A stretch of 64,000 bases of DNA from Flectonema sp. DT1601 (taxonomy: Eukaryota; Euglenozoa; Diplonemea; Diplonemida; Diplonemidae), in the NCBI GenBank assembly GCA_964019425.1, contig OZ025797.1, positions 248,001-312,000 of the forward strand. Direction: 5' to 3'. The notes below the pieces were generated by a model. It did not search any database, was not told the origin of the DNA, and saw only the letters and a list, made by a program, of their open reading frames with translations. Numbering within the stretch: the first letter of the stretch is position 1; every line of letters begins with the position of its first letter. Positions 23,851 through 35,771 of this stretch are shown here, piece after piece. Made by a program: the position numbers and the translations under genes.

Positions 23851-24038
23851 TCTGCCTCTCTCTTAATTCTGTTCGTTTCTTTGAAACGAAAATTCATTTG
23901 AATATTATTCCTTGGTCAGCAACAGTCATTGTCGCCCTCTGGGCCTGTTAAAAAAAAAAAAATAAAAAGAAAGTTTACATCGGGAATAGGGCAGGAGCCA
24001 AAAGCTCCCAGTCCGTTACTTCCCACTCTATCGAATTC
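23626..24038 (-). repeat. cap block, reversed
   Basis: Duplicate of 14560-14972. It ends ..tcgaattc and is followed by a minus-sense partial unit (24039-24111). Confidence 0.8.
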
Positions 24039-24115
24039 AGCCGTCAACAAAGTCGAACGATAAAAAAAAACAATGATAACATTGTTTATTCTTTTTTTTT
24101 ATTTTTTTTTTTTAA

Positions 24116-25825
24116 CCCTTTAAGCCCTGAAGGCTTTCGCGTTTTTTTTTTTTTGACAAAGGGGAAAAATGTACCTTGTGAGTACAAGGGTGGAGCCAGA
24201 GCTGCCCAAAAACGACAAATTTTATGTGGGATCGTGCTGCAAAAATCACCAGCTTTTTCTGAGAAAAAGTTCATTTTTTTTTTTCTGCACTGGGAACAGT
24301 CTTAGCCAGGTTGCCCATGACTATCCCATGTTTTCAGCCAAAAATTAAAATCCCTAAAACTATTTCCATCGAAAATGATTCAGTAGGGTCACCTATCCCA
24401 GATTCGGGTGCTCCTGAGTCTTCTTCGAGCGATGAAAAGAGTACAATAGAGCCAAGCATTTCCCCTCTGAAATGGAGCAAGAAAATCACCAAGGTAAGAC
24501 GACACACGTTTCGGCGGTCCTTGCAGGACATGTCAGACCTGAAATTGATGAAGGAACTGCAGAAATTTGAACTTGTGTTCACCCCAAAGGTGATGAGATG
24601 ATTTCGCACTGCAGCAACAAGGCACTCAATCTTAACGTAGCTGAACTCAAACTCTCTTTAGGACTCAATATCCTCGTGGGTCTCTGTGATAAGCCAAATA
24701 TCTCAGATTACCCTAAGATTACAGGAACGGTACATCAGACCCAGCGTACACACCCCACTTCGCTTCCTGAGATCGGTTCCTCTAAATTCGAACCAATCTA
24801 AAGTTTTACACTGTCACCAACCCCGTACCTACTGACAAGCTCTACAAAATCCGCAGCTTTTGGGAAACAATAGTTCCCAAATAGTCCGAGATCAATAAGG
24901 CGGAGGCGCAGGGACGGGTGGAGAAGTTCTCTGCCTCGTACTTTCAGTCCTAGCACAATGTGCATCACATAAATTCAGGGACAATCCAAAAGAAGTACAT
25001 GTCTTCAGCACATTGCCTCTCGAGGAGAATTATGAGACAGCCACGTGATGGACTAAAATAAGGATATCTATCAAAAAGTGACTATCGACTTACCGGTACA
25101 GATCCATCAGTACAACAAACTGATGGGTGGTGTTGACCTCGTAGACGGTATCAGGGGGAAGGCAAGAAGAACTCTGATGACAAAACGCTGGACCCTGAAA
25201 GTCTTTCACTACTTGTTAGAGATTTCTATCTTCAATGTTTTCACCCTCCAAAAGAAGTCTGAAAAAGACGTCGGGATATGCTCAGTTCAAAAAGAGGCTA
25301 TGTTCTCAACTTATTGATCACGGAACACACCAAACTCACACAAAATGTCACTACCTACGAAAATTCGGTATTTTTGGGGACTGCAGTTCACGGATTTGTT
25401 CTCAAAAAAAGTAAGGTCATCGATTTCTTGTTCAAAAAGCGAGGTTTTCTTATGCATGGATCCCTGCTTCAAACAATATCACGAAAATATTGACAAGTAT
25501 TCAGCCCCTGTTTGCAACAACCATACCTTTGCTACGCACAATCATATCCCACCGAAAAACATGAAACGGAAGCACTCTACTCCTACAACATTGCCAAAAT
25601 CAAAGCGAACCCAGGGGTCCTAAGTAACAGTGTTTTTTTAGGCTGTTGTTGCATTTTCTCAAGTTATTTTGGCCCCCTTGCGGGCTGACCTCAGTTTTTT
25701 TTCAATGCGCGGGGGGGTGTCTTTCACCCTGTAATTTTTTTGTATTTTTCCCCACACCCCTTTTCCCCTTTGTCAAATTTTTCGATTTTTCTCAAAAACA
25801 GGGTTTTTGGCCTCTTATTAGAGGG
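24116..25825 (+). mobile_element. piggyBac-type DNA transposon, dead, copy 2
   Basis: Duplicate of 15050-16759, flanked by the same TTAA (24112-24115 and 25826-25829). All transposase pieces recur at +9066 with the same interruptions, so it was already dead when the segment was duplicated. Confidence 0.88.
24311..25623 (+). pseudogene. piggyBac transposase remnant, copy 2
   Basis: It has the same four pieces as copy 1, with the YNKLMGGVDLVD motif near 25111-25150 and the Cys-rich end near 25440-25560. It shares all interruptions with copy 1. Confidence 0.8.
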
Positions 25826-25829
25826 TTAA

Positions 25830-27139
25830 TATTTTTTTTTATTTTGAAAAAAAAAAAACAATCAGTTTAGCGTCTTGACCAGGACGGAAAATAGAAAGTA
25901 ATCGACATAGTCGATCGATAAAAAAAAACAATGATAACATTGTTTATTCTTTTTTTTTATTTTAAATTCTTTTTATTTATTTTTTAAAGAAAAAAAACGG
26001 AAAATAGAAATTAGTCGACAAAGTCGAACGATAAAAAAAAACAATGATAACATTGTTTATTCTTTTTTTTTTGTATTTTTTTTAATATTCTTTTTTATTA
26101 ATTTTGAAAAAAAAAACAATCAGTTTAGCGTCTTGACCAGGACGGAAAATAGAAAGTGATCGACATAGTCGATCGATAAAAAAACAATGATAACATTGTT
26201 TATTCTTTTTTTTTTATTTTAAATTCCTTTTATTTATTTTTTAAAGAAAAAAAAAAACGGAAAATAGAAATTAGTCGACAAAGTCGAACGATAAAAAAAA
26301 CAATGATAACATTGTTTATTCTTTTTTTTGTATTTTTTAAATTCTTTTTTATTAATTTTGAAAAAAAAAAAACAATCAGTTTAGCGTCTTGACCAGGACG
26401 GAAAATAGAAAGTGATCGACATAGTCGATCGATAAAAAAAACAATGATAACATTGTTTATTCTTTTTTTTTATTTTAAATTCTTTTTATTTATGCTTTAA
26501 AGAAAAGAAACGGAAAATAGAAATTAGTCGACAAAGTCGAACGATAAAAAAAAAACAATGATAACATTGTTTATTCTTTTATTTTTTTTTTTTTTATATT
26601 CTTTTTTATTAATTTTGAAAAAAAAACAATCAGTTTAGCGTCTTGACCAGGACGGAAAATAGAAAGTGATCGACATAGTCGATCGATAAAAAAACAATGA
26701 TAACATTGTTTATTCTTTTTTTTTATTTTAAATTCTTTTTATTTATTCTTTAAAGAAAAGAAACGGAAAATAGAAATTAGTCGACAAAGTCGAACGATAA
26801 AAAAAAAACAATGATAACATTGTTTATTCTTGTTTTTTTTTTTTTTTTTTTTATATTCTTTTTTATTAATTTTGAAAAAAAAACAATCAGTTTAGCGTCT
26901 TGACCAGGACGGAAAATAGAAAGTGATCGACATAGTCGATCGATAAAAAAACAATGATAACATTGTTTATTCTTTTTTTTTATTTTAAATTCTTTATATT
27001 TATTTTTTAAAGAAAAAAAACGGAAAATAGAAATTAGTCAACAAAGTCGAACAATAAAAAAAACAATGATAACATTGTTTATTCTTTTTTTTTTTTTTTT
27101 TTTTTTATATTCTTTTTTATTAATTTTGAAAAAAAAAAC
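25830..27139 (-). repeat. hairpin array, minus sense
   Basis: About eleven alternating type A and B units in minus sense. It carries one more 245-bp dimer than the first copy of the duplication. It abuts a forward cap block at 27140, so from here on the units run head to tail. Confidence 0.85.
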
Positions 27140-27332
27140 GAATTTCGATAAAGTGGGAAGTAACGGACTGGGAGCTTTTGGCTCCTGCCCTATTCCCGAT
27201 GTAAACTTTCTTTTTATTTTTATTTTTTTTTAACAGGCCCAAAGGGCGACAATGATGGTTGCTGACCAAGGAATAATATTCAAATGAATTTTCGTTTCAA
27301 AGAAACGAACAGAATTAAGAGAGAGGCAGAGG

Positions 27333-27363
<31 letters not shown>

Positions 27364-27424
27364 GAAAAAAAAAAATGAAGAGGAAATAATCAAACATGAA
27401 AAAAAAAAAAAAAAAAAATATATA

Positions 27425-29150
27425 TTAGTCATTCCAAAAATAACCGGCCGCGAAAACCAGTTTTGCTTCGAGCAGCCGTTGGTCAAAAATGCATCCATTT
27501 TCGAGATTTTTTACGAGGTGGAAAGGTTCGGCCCCAATCTCTCATTTTACGCAATGGGATTATTTTTTTTTCACTTTTTTTACTGACCGTTGGAACCCGA
27601 CAGGTGCGTTATGGGTACTAAGAGAATGTCACTGTCGGCACGGAAAAGTTAATCCTGTTGCTGCATTTAATTTTTTTCTGGAAAAAAAAGGGAAATGCAT
27701 CAGAGATTGGCATTTTTTCTCGTAACTACACTTATTATTCCCTTAAGCACCAGCTTAAACTTCTCTTGTCACACGTGCCACGAGATGCCAGCTGAGTATG
27801 TCGTCGCGGATTTGCCAGAACCGGTAATGAGGACGCTAGATCGGAGTGGGAGAAAAGGCAATCTGCATCGCATGCCTCCGGAAATACAAGCACTTTGGGA
27901 ATACAAGAACCGACAAGGCGTGCTCCTCAGACAACTACAACTGCACCTCGCACACTAACGCGAAAAGATGGAATCCGAAGTTCAACAAGCTTCTTGAGCC
28001 ACCCTGCCGTGACTTCGCGGTAGTCTTGAAATCCCCGGCGTATGCTCCTCTGCGCTCAATCTGCAACGCTTGCTACCAGCGAGCAAAAAGGCTGACTAGT
28101 GATCCGCATTACGCATCCGTCAGTGTCCCTGCAGAGCCGATCAATCCGGAACCGCTCTCCGATATTTTTGAACGCGTGAAAGAATCAGTTCCTGCTGTCC
28201 GTTCTCAGTTTTTGAGACTCTGTCTCACGCTAAGCTACACTGATAGCCAGATTAATGCCCATGTCAGGGATTCTTCAATGCGTAAGCAGCTACAGAGGCT
28301 GGAACAGCACGATCCCTCCCAATCAGTAAAGCAGCGCAGCCAAGACAGAGATATCTGGAACTTCTGGATTTCCAATGCACGCCCTGAGTCAAACCGCGTG
28401 GTCCTCAGCAAAGACTACATAACCGGCGAGACAAGTAAAGAGACAGTCCTCCATGTAAAAGAACCATACCTTGCCTTGGAGTGCCTTCTGCAGAACTCAC
28501 ACAGCTATCTCATATGCTCAGTTTTGTGACAAAAGGCCTAAATGTGGGTTGGTGCGAGCCAACTTTCACCTGCTACCAACACTGAGAGTGAGTCTATTTC
28601 AGAAACAACTGAACCCACCTCAGATTCTGGTGAGTCTTCTACTGGCTCTTACTCTGTTAGTGAATCTAGTTCTAGTTCCAGTTTCAGATCGCTGTGTTCA
28701 ACTAGTTCTATTATCGGTTCATTGCCGGTAGGAAAACGAAGAAAGCCAGCAGTAAAAGTTGCCAAAAAAGCTAAGCCTAATCAAAAATAAAAATAGGCTA
28801 AGTGTAGTGTAAGATGTACAAGGTACTGTTTTGCTTCGAGCAGCCTTTGTAACTGTTTCAGAGTAAAACATCCGACCAGGTACGGCCGGATATAGAACCA
28901 TATACCGATCTTTCATTTTAGCACCCGGGGCAGCCGATTAGACATCAACAGTTCCATTATTCAAAAATTTCACCACACAAAAATGTCACAATTTTTTTGA
29001 ATCTCAGCTGCATTTTTTTGAATCGCAGCGGGAATGAAATCGGCGGTGCAAAAGCGATTAAAATGGGTATTCGGTTTTAAGTTTTACACCCTATTTTCAC
29101 CCATGAAATACTGGAACCCTAAAATGGACGGTTATTTTTGGAATGACTAA
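27425..29150. mobile_element. 1.7-kb inverted-repeat transposon with Cys-rich ORF
   Basis: The ends are inverted copies of TTAGTCATTCCAAAAATAAC, and the flanks are TATA on both sides, fitting a TA-type target duplication. It carries plus-strand reading frames but no transposase that I recognise. The short ends and TA target suggest mobilisation by a Tc1/mariner-like enzyme acting in trans. That is inference. Confidence 0.7.
27846..28529 (+). CDS. Cys-rich protein of the 1.7-kb element, 227 aa, unknown
   Basis: An open frame with a possible zinc-binding N-terminus (CIACLRKYKHF, then CSSDNYNC, and later ICNACYQRAKR) and a Gln/Arg/charged middle part. Just downstream a second frame (about 28471-28790) begins with CDKRPKCG and runs into a Ser-rich stretch ending in a Lys-rich basic tail, so the protein may once have been longer, with a nuclear tail. 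No family recognised. The 27695-27958 frame overlaps its start and may be the true N-terminus with a frame change. The protein is confined to the element and could be a captured DNA-binding gene. Confidence 0.4.
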   Translation: MGEKAICIACLRKYKHFGNTRTDKACSSDNYNCTSHTNAKRWNPKFNKLLEPPCRDFAVVLKSPAYAPLRSICNACYQRAKRLTSDPHYASVSVPAEPINPEPLSDIFERVKESVPAVRSQFLRLCLTLSYTDSQINAHVRDSSMRKQLQRLEQHDPSQSVKQRSQDRDIWNFWISNARPESNRVVLSKDYITGETSKETVLHVKEPYLALECLLQNSHSYLICSVL

Positions 29151-29299
29151 TATATAAATAAAAAACGTTGTATGAAAAAGGAAAAAAAAGAAAAAAAAAA
29201 GACCAGAAAAGGAAAGAGAAAATGAAAAGGTATAATATTATTGTGGGGATATGAGGGATAGCAGGGAGATGCTCTTTTTTTTTTTTTTTTTTTTTTTTT

Positions 29300-29874
29300 C
29301 TTATTTATTATTTAAAAAAAGGAAACAATCAGTTTAGCGTCTCGATCAGGACGGAAAATAGAAATTAATCGACATAGTTGATCGATAGAAAAAAAAACAA
29401 TGATAACATTGTTTATTCATTTTTTTTTTTTTTTTTTTTTTTTAAATCTTTTTAATTATTTTAAAGAAAAAACAATCAGTTTAGCGTCTTGACCAGGACG
29501 GAAAATAGTAAGTAATCGACATAGTCGATCGATAAAAAAAAAACAATGATAACATTGTTTATTCCTTTTTTTTTTTTTATTCTTTTTATTTATTTTTAAA
29601 GAAAAAACAATCAGTTTAGCGTCCTGACCAGGACGGAAAATAGAAAGTAATCGACATAGTCGATCGATAAAAAAAACAATGATAACATTGTTTATTCTTT
29701 TTTTTTTTTTTTATTTTAATTCTTTTTATTTATTTTTTAAAAAGAAAAAAAATGGAAATTAGAAATTAGTCAACAAAGTCGAACGATAAAAAAAAACAAT
29801 GATAACATTGTTTATTCTTTTTTTTTTTATTTTTTTATATTCTTTTTTATTAATTTTGAAAAAAAAAACAATCA
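29300..29874 (-). repeat. hairpin array, minus sense, short
   Basis: About five units following the cap block 27140-29274. It ends abruptly inside a type A unit (..aaacaatcag) where the next cap block begins at 29875. Confidence 0.8.
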
Positions 29875-30272
29875 GAATTTCGATAAAGTGGGAAGTAACG
29901 GACTGGGAGCTTTTGGCTCCTGCCCTATTCCCGATGTAAACTTTCTTTTTTTTTTTTTTTTTTTTTTTTAACAGGCCCAAAGGGCGACAATGATGGTTGC
30001 TGACCAAGGAATAATATTCAAATGAATTTTCGTTTCAAAGAAACGAACAGAATTAAGAGAGAGGTAGAGAAAAAAAAAAAAAAAAAAAAGAAAGAATAGA
30101 AAAAAAATATGAAGAGGAAATAATCAAACATGAAAAAAAAAAAAAAATAAAATAAAATATAAATAAAAAACGTTGTATGAAAACGGAAAAAAAGAAAAAA
30201 AAAGACCAGAAAAGGAAAGAGAAAATGAAAAGGTATAATATTATTGTGGGGATATGAGGATAGCAGGGAGAT

Positions 30273-30276
<4 letters not shown>
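29875..30276 (+). repeat. cap block, forward
   Basis: An uninterrupted copy of about 400 bp with all the hairpins, useful as the reference for the block. Confidence 0.8.
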
Positions 30277-30304
<28 letters not shown>

Positions 30305-30317
30305 ATTTATTATTTAA

Positions 30318-30701
30318 AAAAAGGAAACAATCAGTTTAGCGTCTCGATCAGGACGGAAAATAGAAATTAATCGACATAGTCCATCGATAGAAAAAAAAAC
30401 AATGATAACATTGTTTATTCTTTTTTTTTTTTTTTTTTTTTTAAATCCTTTTAATTATTTTAAAGAAAAAACAATCAGTTTAGCGTCTTGACCGGGACGG
30501 AAAATAGAAAGTAATCGACATAGTCGATCGATAAAAAAAAAACAATGATAACATTGTTTATTCCTTTTTTTTTTTTTTTTTTTTATTCTTTTTATTTATT
30601 TTTAAAGAAAAAACAATCAGTTTAGCGTCCTGACCAGGACGGAAGATTGAAAGTGATCGACATAGTCGATCGATAAAAAAACAATGATAACATTGTTTAT
30701 T

Positions 30702-30734
<33 letters not shown>

Positions 30735-30989
30735 TTTTAATTATTTTTTAAAGAAAAAACAATCAGTTTAGCGTCTTGACCAGGACGGAAAGTAGAAAGT
30801 GATCGACATAGTCGATCGATAAAAAACAATGATAACATTGTTTATTCTTTTTTTTTTTTTTTTTTTTTTTTAATCCTTTTTATTATTTTAAAGAAAAAAA
30901 AAACAAGAAAAAACAATCAGTTTAGCGTCTTGACCAGGACGGAAAATAGAAAGTAATCGACATAGTCGATCGATAAAAAAAACAATGAT
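30318..30989 (-). repeat. hairpin array, minus sense, short
   Basis: Five units, the last cut in the middle of aacaatgat by the next cap block. All are type A, unlike the alternating arrays. Confidence 0.8.
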
Positions 30990-31389
30990 GAATTTCGATA
31001 AAGTGGGAAGTAACGGACTGGGAGCTTTTGGCTCCTGCCCTATTCCCGATGTAAACTTTCTTTTTATTTTTTATTTTTTTTTTTTTTTAACAGGCCCAAA
31101 GGGCGACAATGATGGTTGCTGACCAAGGAATAATATTCAAATGAATTTTCGTTTCAAAGAAACGAACAGAATTGAGAGAGAGGCAGAGAAAAAAAAAAAA
31201 AAAAAAAAAGAAAGAATAGAAAAAAAAATATGAAGAGGAAATAATCAAACATGAAAAAAAAAAAAAAAAAAAAATATAAATAAAAAACGTTGTATGAAAA
31301 AGGAAAAAAAGAAAAAAAAAGACCAGAAAAGGAAAGAGAAAATGAAAAGGTATAATATTATTGTGGGGATATGAGGATAGCAGGGAGAT

Positions 31390-31393
<4 letters not shown>
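30990..31393 (+). repeat. cap block, forward; left end of the large foldback element
   Basis: The third head-to-tail cap block. The array beyond it continues without another block to the terminal motif at 33813, so this is the likely left end of the structure whose right end is the reversed block at 49814-50216. Confidence 0.75.
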
Positions 31394-31420
<27 letters not shown>

Positions 31421-31429
31421 ATTTATTAT

Positions 31430-31532
31430 TTAAAAAAAGGAAACAATCAGTTTAGCGTCTCGATCAGGACGGAAAATAGAAATTAATCGACATAGTTGAT
31501 CGATAGAAAAAAAACAATGATAACATTGTTTA

Positions 31533-31567
<35 letters not shown>

Positions 31568-31823
31568 CTTTTAATTATTTTAAAGAAAAAACAATCAGTT
31601 TAGCGTCTTGACCAGGACGGAAAATAGAAAGTAATCGACATAGTCGATCGATAAAAAAAAAACAATGATAACATTGTTTATTCCTTTTTTTTTTTTTTTT
31701 TTTTATTCTTTTCATTTATTTTTAAAGAAAAAACAATCAGTTTAGCGTCCTGACCAGGACGGAAAATAGAAAGTGATCGACATAGTCGATCGATAAAAAA
31801 ACAATGATAACATTGATTAATCA

Positions 31824-31855
<32 letters not shown>

Positions 31856-33770
31856 TTTTAATTATTTTTTAAAGAAAAAACAATCAGTTTAGCGTCTTGA
31901 CCAGGACGGAAAATAGAAAGTGATCGACATAGTCGATCGATAAAAAAACATTGATAACATTGTTTATTCTTTTTTTTTTTTTTTTTAAATTCTTTTTATT
32001 TATTTTTAAAGAAAAAAAAACGGAAAATAAAAATTAGTCGACAAAGTCGAACGATAAAAAACAACAATGATAACATTGTTTATTCTTTTTGTTTTTGTTT
32101 TTTTTTATATTCTTTTTTATTAATTTTGAAAAAAAAACAATCAGTTTAGCGTCTTGACCAGGACGGAAAATAGAAAGTAATCGACATAGTCGATCGATGA
32201 AAAAAAAACAATGATAACATTGTTTATTCCTTTTTTTTTTTTTTTTTTTTTTTAAATTCTTTTTATTTATTTTTTAAAAAGAAAAAAAACGGAAAATAGA
32301 AATTAGTCAACAAAGTCGAACGATAAAAAAAAAAACAATGATAACATTGTTTATTCTTTTTTTTTTTTATTTTAAATCATAGATGGAAGTGCCCTCCAAA
32401 TTTGGAGGGCGCCTGGTGAAAATCAGCCACAAAAATTTGTAGGGCCAAAATAGGGCCATTGTAGGGCCAAAATAGGGCGCTGGAGGGCGCGTAGGGCGCT
32501 TTTTTAATTAAAAGTAATATAATGCCGAGCTCATTTTGACACACCCCTGCCCTCAGCGAGGGTCGAATCGCATCTTATTTGACTTTTCTCCGGTTCGCCC
32601 GATCAAATGCGTCTCTGGGATATCAGTTTACTTGCCACCAGTAAACTTCTTTTTTTTCTCACAAGGTACCGTGAAGACCGGCCTATTAACAGGTTAGTAA
32701 GAACGCACTCTCCCTCCTCGAATCCCTCTATATTCGACTCGGTGCATTCTGCGGGCTAATCAGCTCCTTGTAGATCTGGGATGCATCGTCCACTGAAATG
32801 AGTTTCAGCTTCAGGGATTGTAGCAGGCTCCGGAAGCTCTCAAGGAGTAGCCCATTGTTTTTGCCATTGTTGACCTCCGAACCATGACCTGGAGGTCTCG
32901 GGTTCGAACCCCGTGACACCCTTTTTTCTCTTTTTCGAAAGACTGCCAAGTATGTCAAAATTTTTTTTTGGCTTCTGCGTCAAAATACTTGTGCGTCAGT
33001 GTAAGTCGACGTCAATTTAGCTGTCTTATAGTAATAAAAAAGGTAAAAAAAAGCGCCCTCCAAAATAATATTTATATTAAAAGCGCCCTACAAGCGCCCT
33101 ACACGCCCTCCAAATTGTAGGGCACTTCCATCTATGTTAAATTCTTTTTATTTATTTTTTAAAGAAAAAAAACGGAAAATAGAAATTAGTCGACAAAGTC
33201 GAACGATAAAAAAAAACAATGATAACATTGTTTATTCTTTTTTTTGTATTTTTTTATATTCTTTTTTATTAATTTTGAAAAAAAAACAATCAGTTTAGCG
33301 TCTTGACCAGGACGGAAAATAGAAAGTAATCGACATCGATCGATAAAAAAAACAATGATAACATTGTTTATTCTTTTTTTTTTTTTTTTTTTTAAATTCT
33401 TTTTATTAATTTTTTAAAGAAAAAAAACGGAAAATAGAAATTAGTCAACAAAGTCGAACGATAAAAAAAAACAATGATAACATTGTTTATTCTTTTTTTT
33501 TATTTTAAATTCTTTTTATTTATTCTTTAAAGAAAAGAAACGGAAAATAGAAATTAGTCGACAAAGTCGAACGATAAAAAAAAACAATGATAACATTGTT
33601 TATTCTTTTTTTTTTTTTTTTATATTCTTTTTATTAATTTTTTAAAAAAAAAAAAAACAATCAGTTTAGCGTCTTGACCAGGACGGAAAACTGGAAGTAA
33701 TCGACATAGTCGATCGATAAAAAAAACAATGATAACATTGTTTCATCTTTTATATTTTTTAATTTTTTTT
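31430..33770 (-). repeat. hairpin array, minus sense (left arm of large foldback)
   Basis: About twelve hairpin units interrupted by the 759-bp element at 32378-33136. It is closed on its inner side by the terminal motif at 33813-33844. Confidence 0.85.
32378..33136. mobile_element. 770-bp-type inverted-repeat element, copy 2 (759 bp)
   Basis: The same ends and interior as 18060-18829, including the B-box CGGGTTCGAACCCCG at 32899-32913. It is flanked by a different 6-bp duplication, TTAAAT, on both sides, so this is an independent insertion. One GGGCC repeat is missing compared with copy 1. Confidence 0.87.
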
Positions 33771-33812
33771 TTATATTTGAAGAAAAGAAAGAAGAAAAAA
33801 AAAAAAAAAAAA

Positions 33813-33844
33813 CAAGCGGAATTGATCATAATGGGTGGCAGGGG
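33813..33844. repeat. inner terminal motif of foldback arm
   Basis: A non-palindromic motif caagcggaattgatcataat.. ending ..cagggg marks the inner edge of the left arm. Its reverse complement lies at 40409-40443 and again at 51154-51185, each time at the inner edge of a plus-sense array. Confidence 0.75.
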
Positions 33845-33930
33845 TTGATATAACTTCATTTGAAAATTCTTCTTTTTTAATTTCTTTTTTTTTGAAATTT
33901 TTTTTTTATTTAACAGGAGTTAAGATCACT
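33845..33930. other. left part of foldback loop
   Basis: These 86 bp match, inverted, 51064-51153 with small differences. They end in gagttaagatcact, where the LINE begins. The other half of the loop resumes at 40285. Confidence 0.65.
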
Positions 33931-34051
33931 TACACCAACGATTCTAAAGCTACAGTTTCTGTACTTTATTGGATTTTCTACCGGTTACGCCGTTTCTGTA
34001 CTTTATTGATTGTTATATGCTATTATTGATTGTCTACACCACCCCCCTAAA

Positions 34052-35762
34052 ATGCAAGTACAGTCGGCCGGGTCTCTTGATGAGGCCCGGCTGTTTTCCC
34101 TCTTTAAGACGTTTCTTGAAGAGATGAAGGTGGGTAGATCAGCTGAGGTGCGCCCCGAAAAAGAGTGCTGAGGAGAAGGCACGTGAGCAGTGGAGCAAGG
34201 TGCGAGGCACCAATACTAAACCGAAACCCGCAGCGAAACCCGCGGTGAGGAAGGGACAGTCCTTCTATGAAGCACTGCAAGGCCGTGAGAGGATGACGAC
34301 CGAACCAGCGGCTGTGTCCGCCCCCACTCAGAACAAAATGCCCCTCCCACCATCGTGGAGGTCAATGGAACTTCGAAAAGAGGATTGGAACCTACCAGTT
34401 ACAACAGCCGTTAAGGCCTTCTCTGATACTTCTGTGGTATCAGGTTTATTCTTCTGCACCTCTGATGAAGCAGAAATTATCAAAAGAAAGACCGGTGACT
34501 TCTCAGTAATCACTCTGAGAAGCATTGACGAAACCAGCAGCAAGGTAGTATTCCCTGCCGTGATCAACCAAAAGGTTACATCCCGAACAGGATGGATCAC
34601 TTCTTTTGGTAACACCAAAGCAAGCCTCCAGGCTACAAAGATCCCCCAAACTGTAGAACGTAGCGCTCTTGTACTCTTCCACCACCACCGTAGCCACTGT
34701 GTTGACCCATCGGAAGTAATCACGCCAGGGATACTGATGCAGAGGGCATTAGCCATTGTCTCCAAAGTAACAGGTAAGGTCGACCCCCACATGGTCTGGG
34801 CATGTAAACGCAAAGAAGCTGATAGTCGTGTGAAGACCGTCAACGTTAGAGTCCCACTGTCTTGTGTTGGACAGTTCATCACTGAAGCCTCCATGGTGGG
34901 GCCACTGGGGTATTTCGTTACCCTCCCAAACTTCACGAAGGATCTCCTACCTCCTTTCAAGACGATCCTCTTGATGACCACCAACCAGGAACAAGCTAGG
35001 CACATTGCTCGATCAGTGACAGCTTCCCTGACGTTCAGCAGGCATACAAACAAGGTTGGTCTACTCTGTCTCGCACAATTTGAACAAAAGATTCGTCAAT
35101 CGTTAGGTGCCAACGCCGTCCCACCGCTCCCTGACGGCGATAGATACAGACTCACTGGAGATATTCTTACTCGCACTTCGAGACATGATGTATTCGAATG
35201 TTGTAAAGAACACGGCTGGAATATTACATCTGTATCTCACTTCACAACCCGCCCAAAGAATTCAAAAAAACGCCTCAGTAACTTCATAGTAACTTCTACT
35301 ACGCCTCCACCCAGTCGTCTTTTCTGGTCCAACGATGGTTTTTTCACTATCAACCCGGTTTCGTCACCTCTTCCAAAAGACTCCGACTTCCCGTCTCTCA
35401 ACGCAACTCCAATGGTGGTGGACTCTACGACTTGTTCTAATAATCCTTACCAAAACTCGCTAAAGCAGAACCATCCTAATCCACTCCCTCAGCAGGCACC
35501 ACAACCTCTAAATAATAAAGTCTCTCAGGCTTTGCCAACTCAACATACTAATGATCCATTGCAAGAACTAAAAGATCAAATCAAAGAGCTCTCTGACGCA
35601 CTTGCCGCAGAAAAGAAATTAAGTAGATCTCTCAGACGTGATCTTGATTCCCTAAAAAGCCAAAAGCAATCTGGAAACTCTGAAAAAGACCGACGTCCGC
35701 GTGCCAACTCTGCGATCACGGTCAATGATGATTTAAGAACTCGTGATACCACTAGGGAGTAG
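34052..35762 (+). CDS. LINE ORF1 protein
   Basis: The open frame is clear from about 34140 to the stop at 35760-35762 (about 520 codons from a GTG at 34200). An ATG at 34052 opens a different frame for 39 codons (MQVQSAGSLDEARLF..), which ends in TGA at about 34170 just as the long frame becomes meaningful. ORF1 probably once began at 34052, with one frameshift near the C and A runs at about 34153-34165. The product is basic at the N-terminus and Pro/Asn/Gln-rich in the middle (about 400-450), with a coiled coil at about 455-500 (leucine heptads in LQELKDQIKEL..). No zinc knuckles are seen. The expected role is an RNA-binding chaperone of the LINE particle. It overlaps nothing and lies 9 bp before ORF2. 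Confidence 0.75.
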
Positions 35763-35771
35763 CAATCAACG

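Larger units (their letters stand above)
19590..26830. repeat. second copy of a ~7-kb segmental duplication (first copy ~10525-17510)
   Basis: Every landmark between 10.5 and 16.8 kb recurs 9,066 bp further on: family A (20216), MITE (21358), cap block (23626), piggyBac (24116). Long stretches read the same base for base; I saw single differences only near the piggyBac 3' flank (for example 16819 against 25885) and one extra 245-bp dimer in the second copy. It is either a recent duplication or an assembly duplication. Confidence 0.85.
27140..29274. repeat. cap block, forward, interrupted by a transposon
   Basis: The same block as at 7465, in the same orientation. It is split at its TATATA tract by the element at 27425-29150, almost the same position at which the 7465 block was hit by an unrelated element. 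Confidence 0.8.

Noticed and set aside
9690-33770. Hairpins followed by T-runs look like bacterial intrinsic terminators.
   Set aside because: Context is eukaryotic and the hairpins are tandem satellite units not placed behind genes.
34328-35053. A 241-codon minus-strand frame opposite LINE ORF1.
   Set aside because: It is the antisense shadow of ORF1. It has no domain, and ORF1 in the plus strand has the expected coiled coil and position before ORF2.
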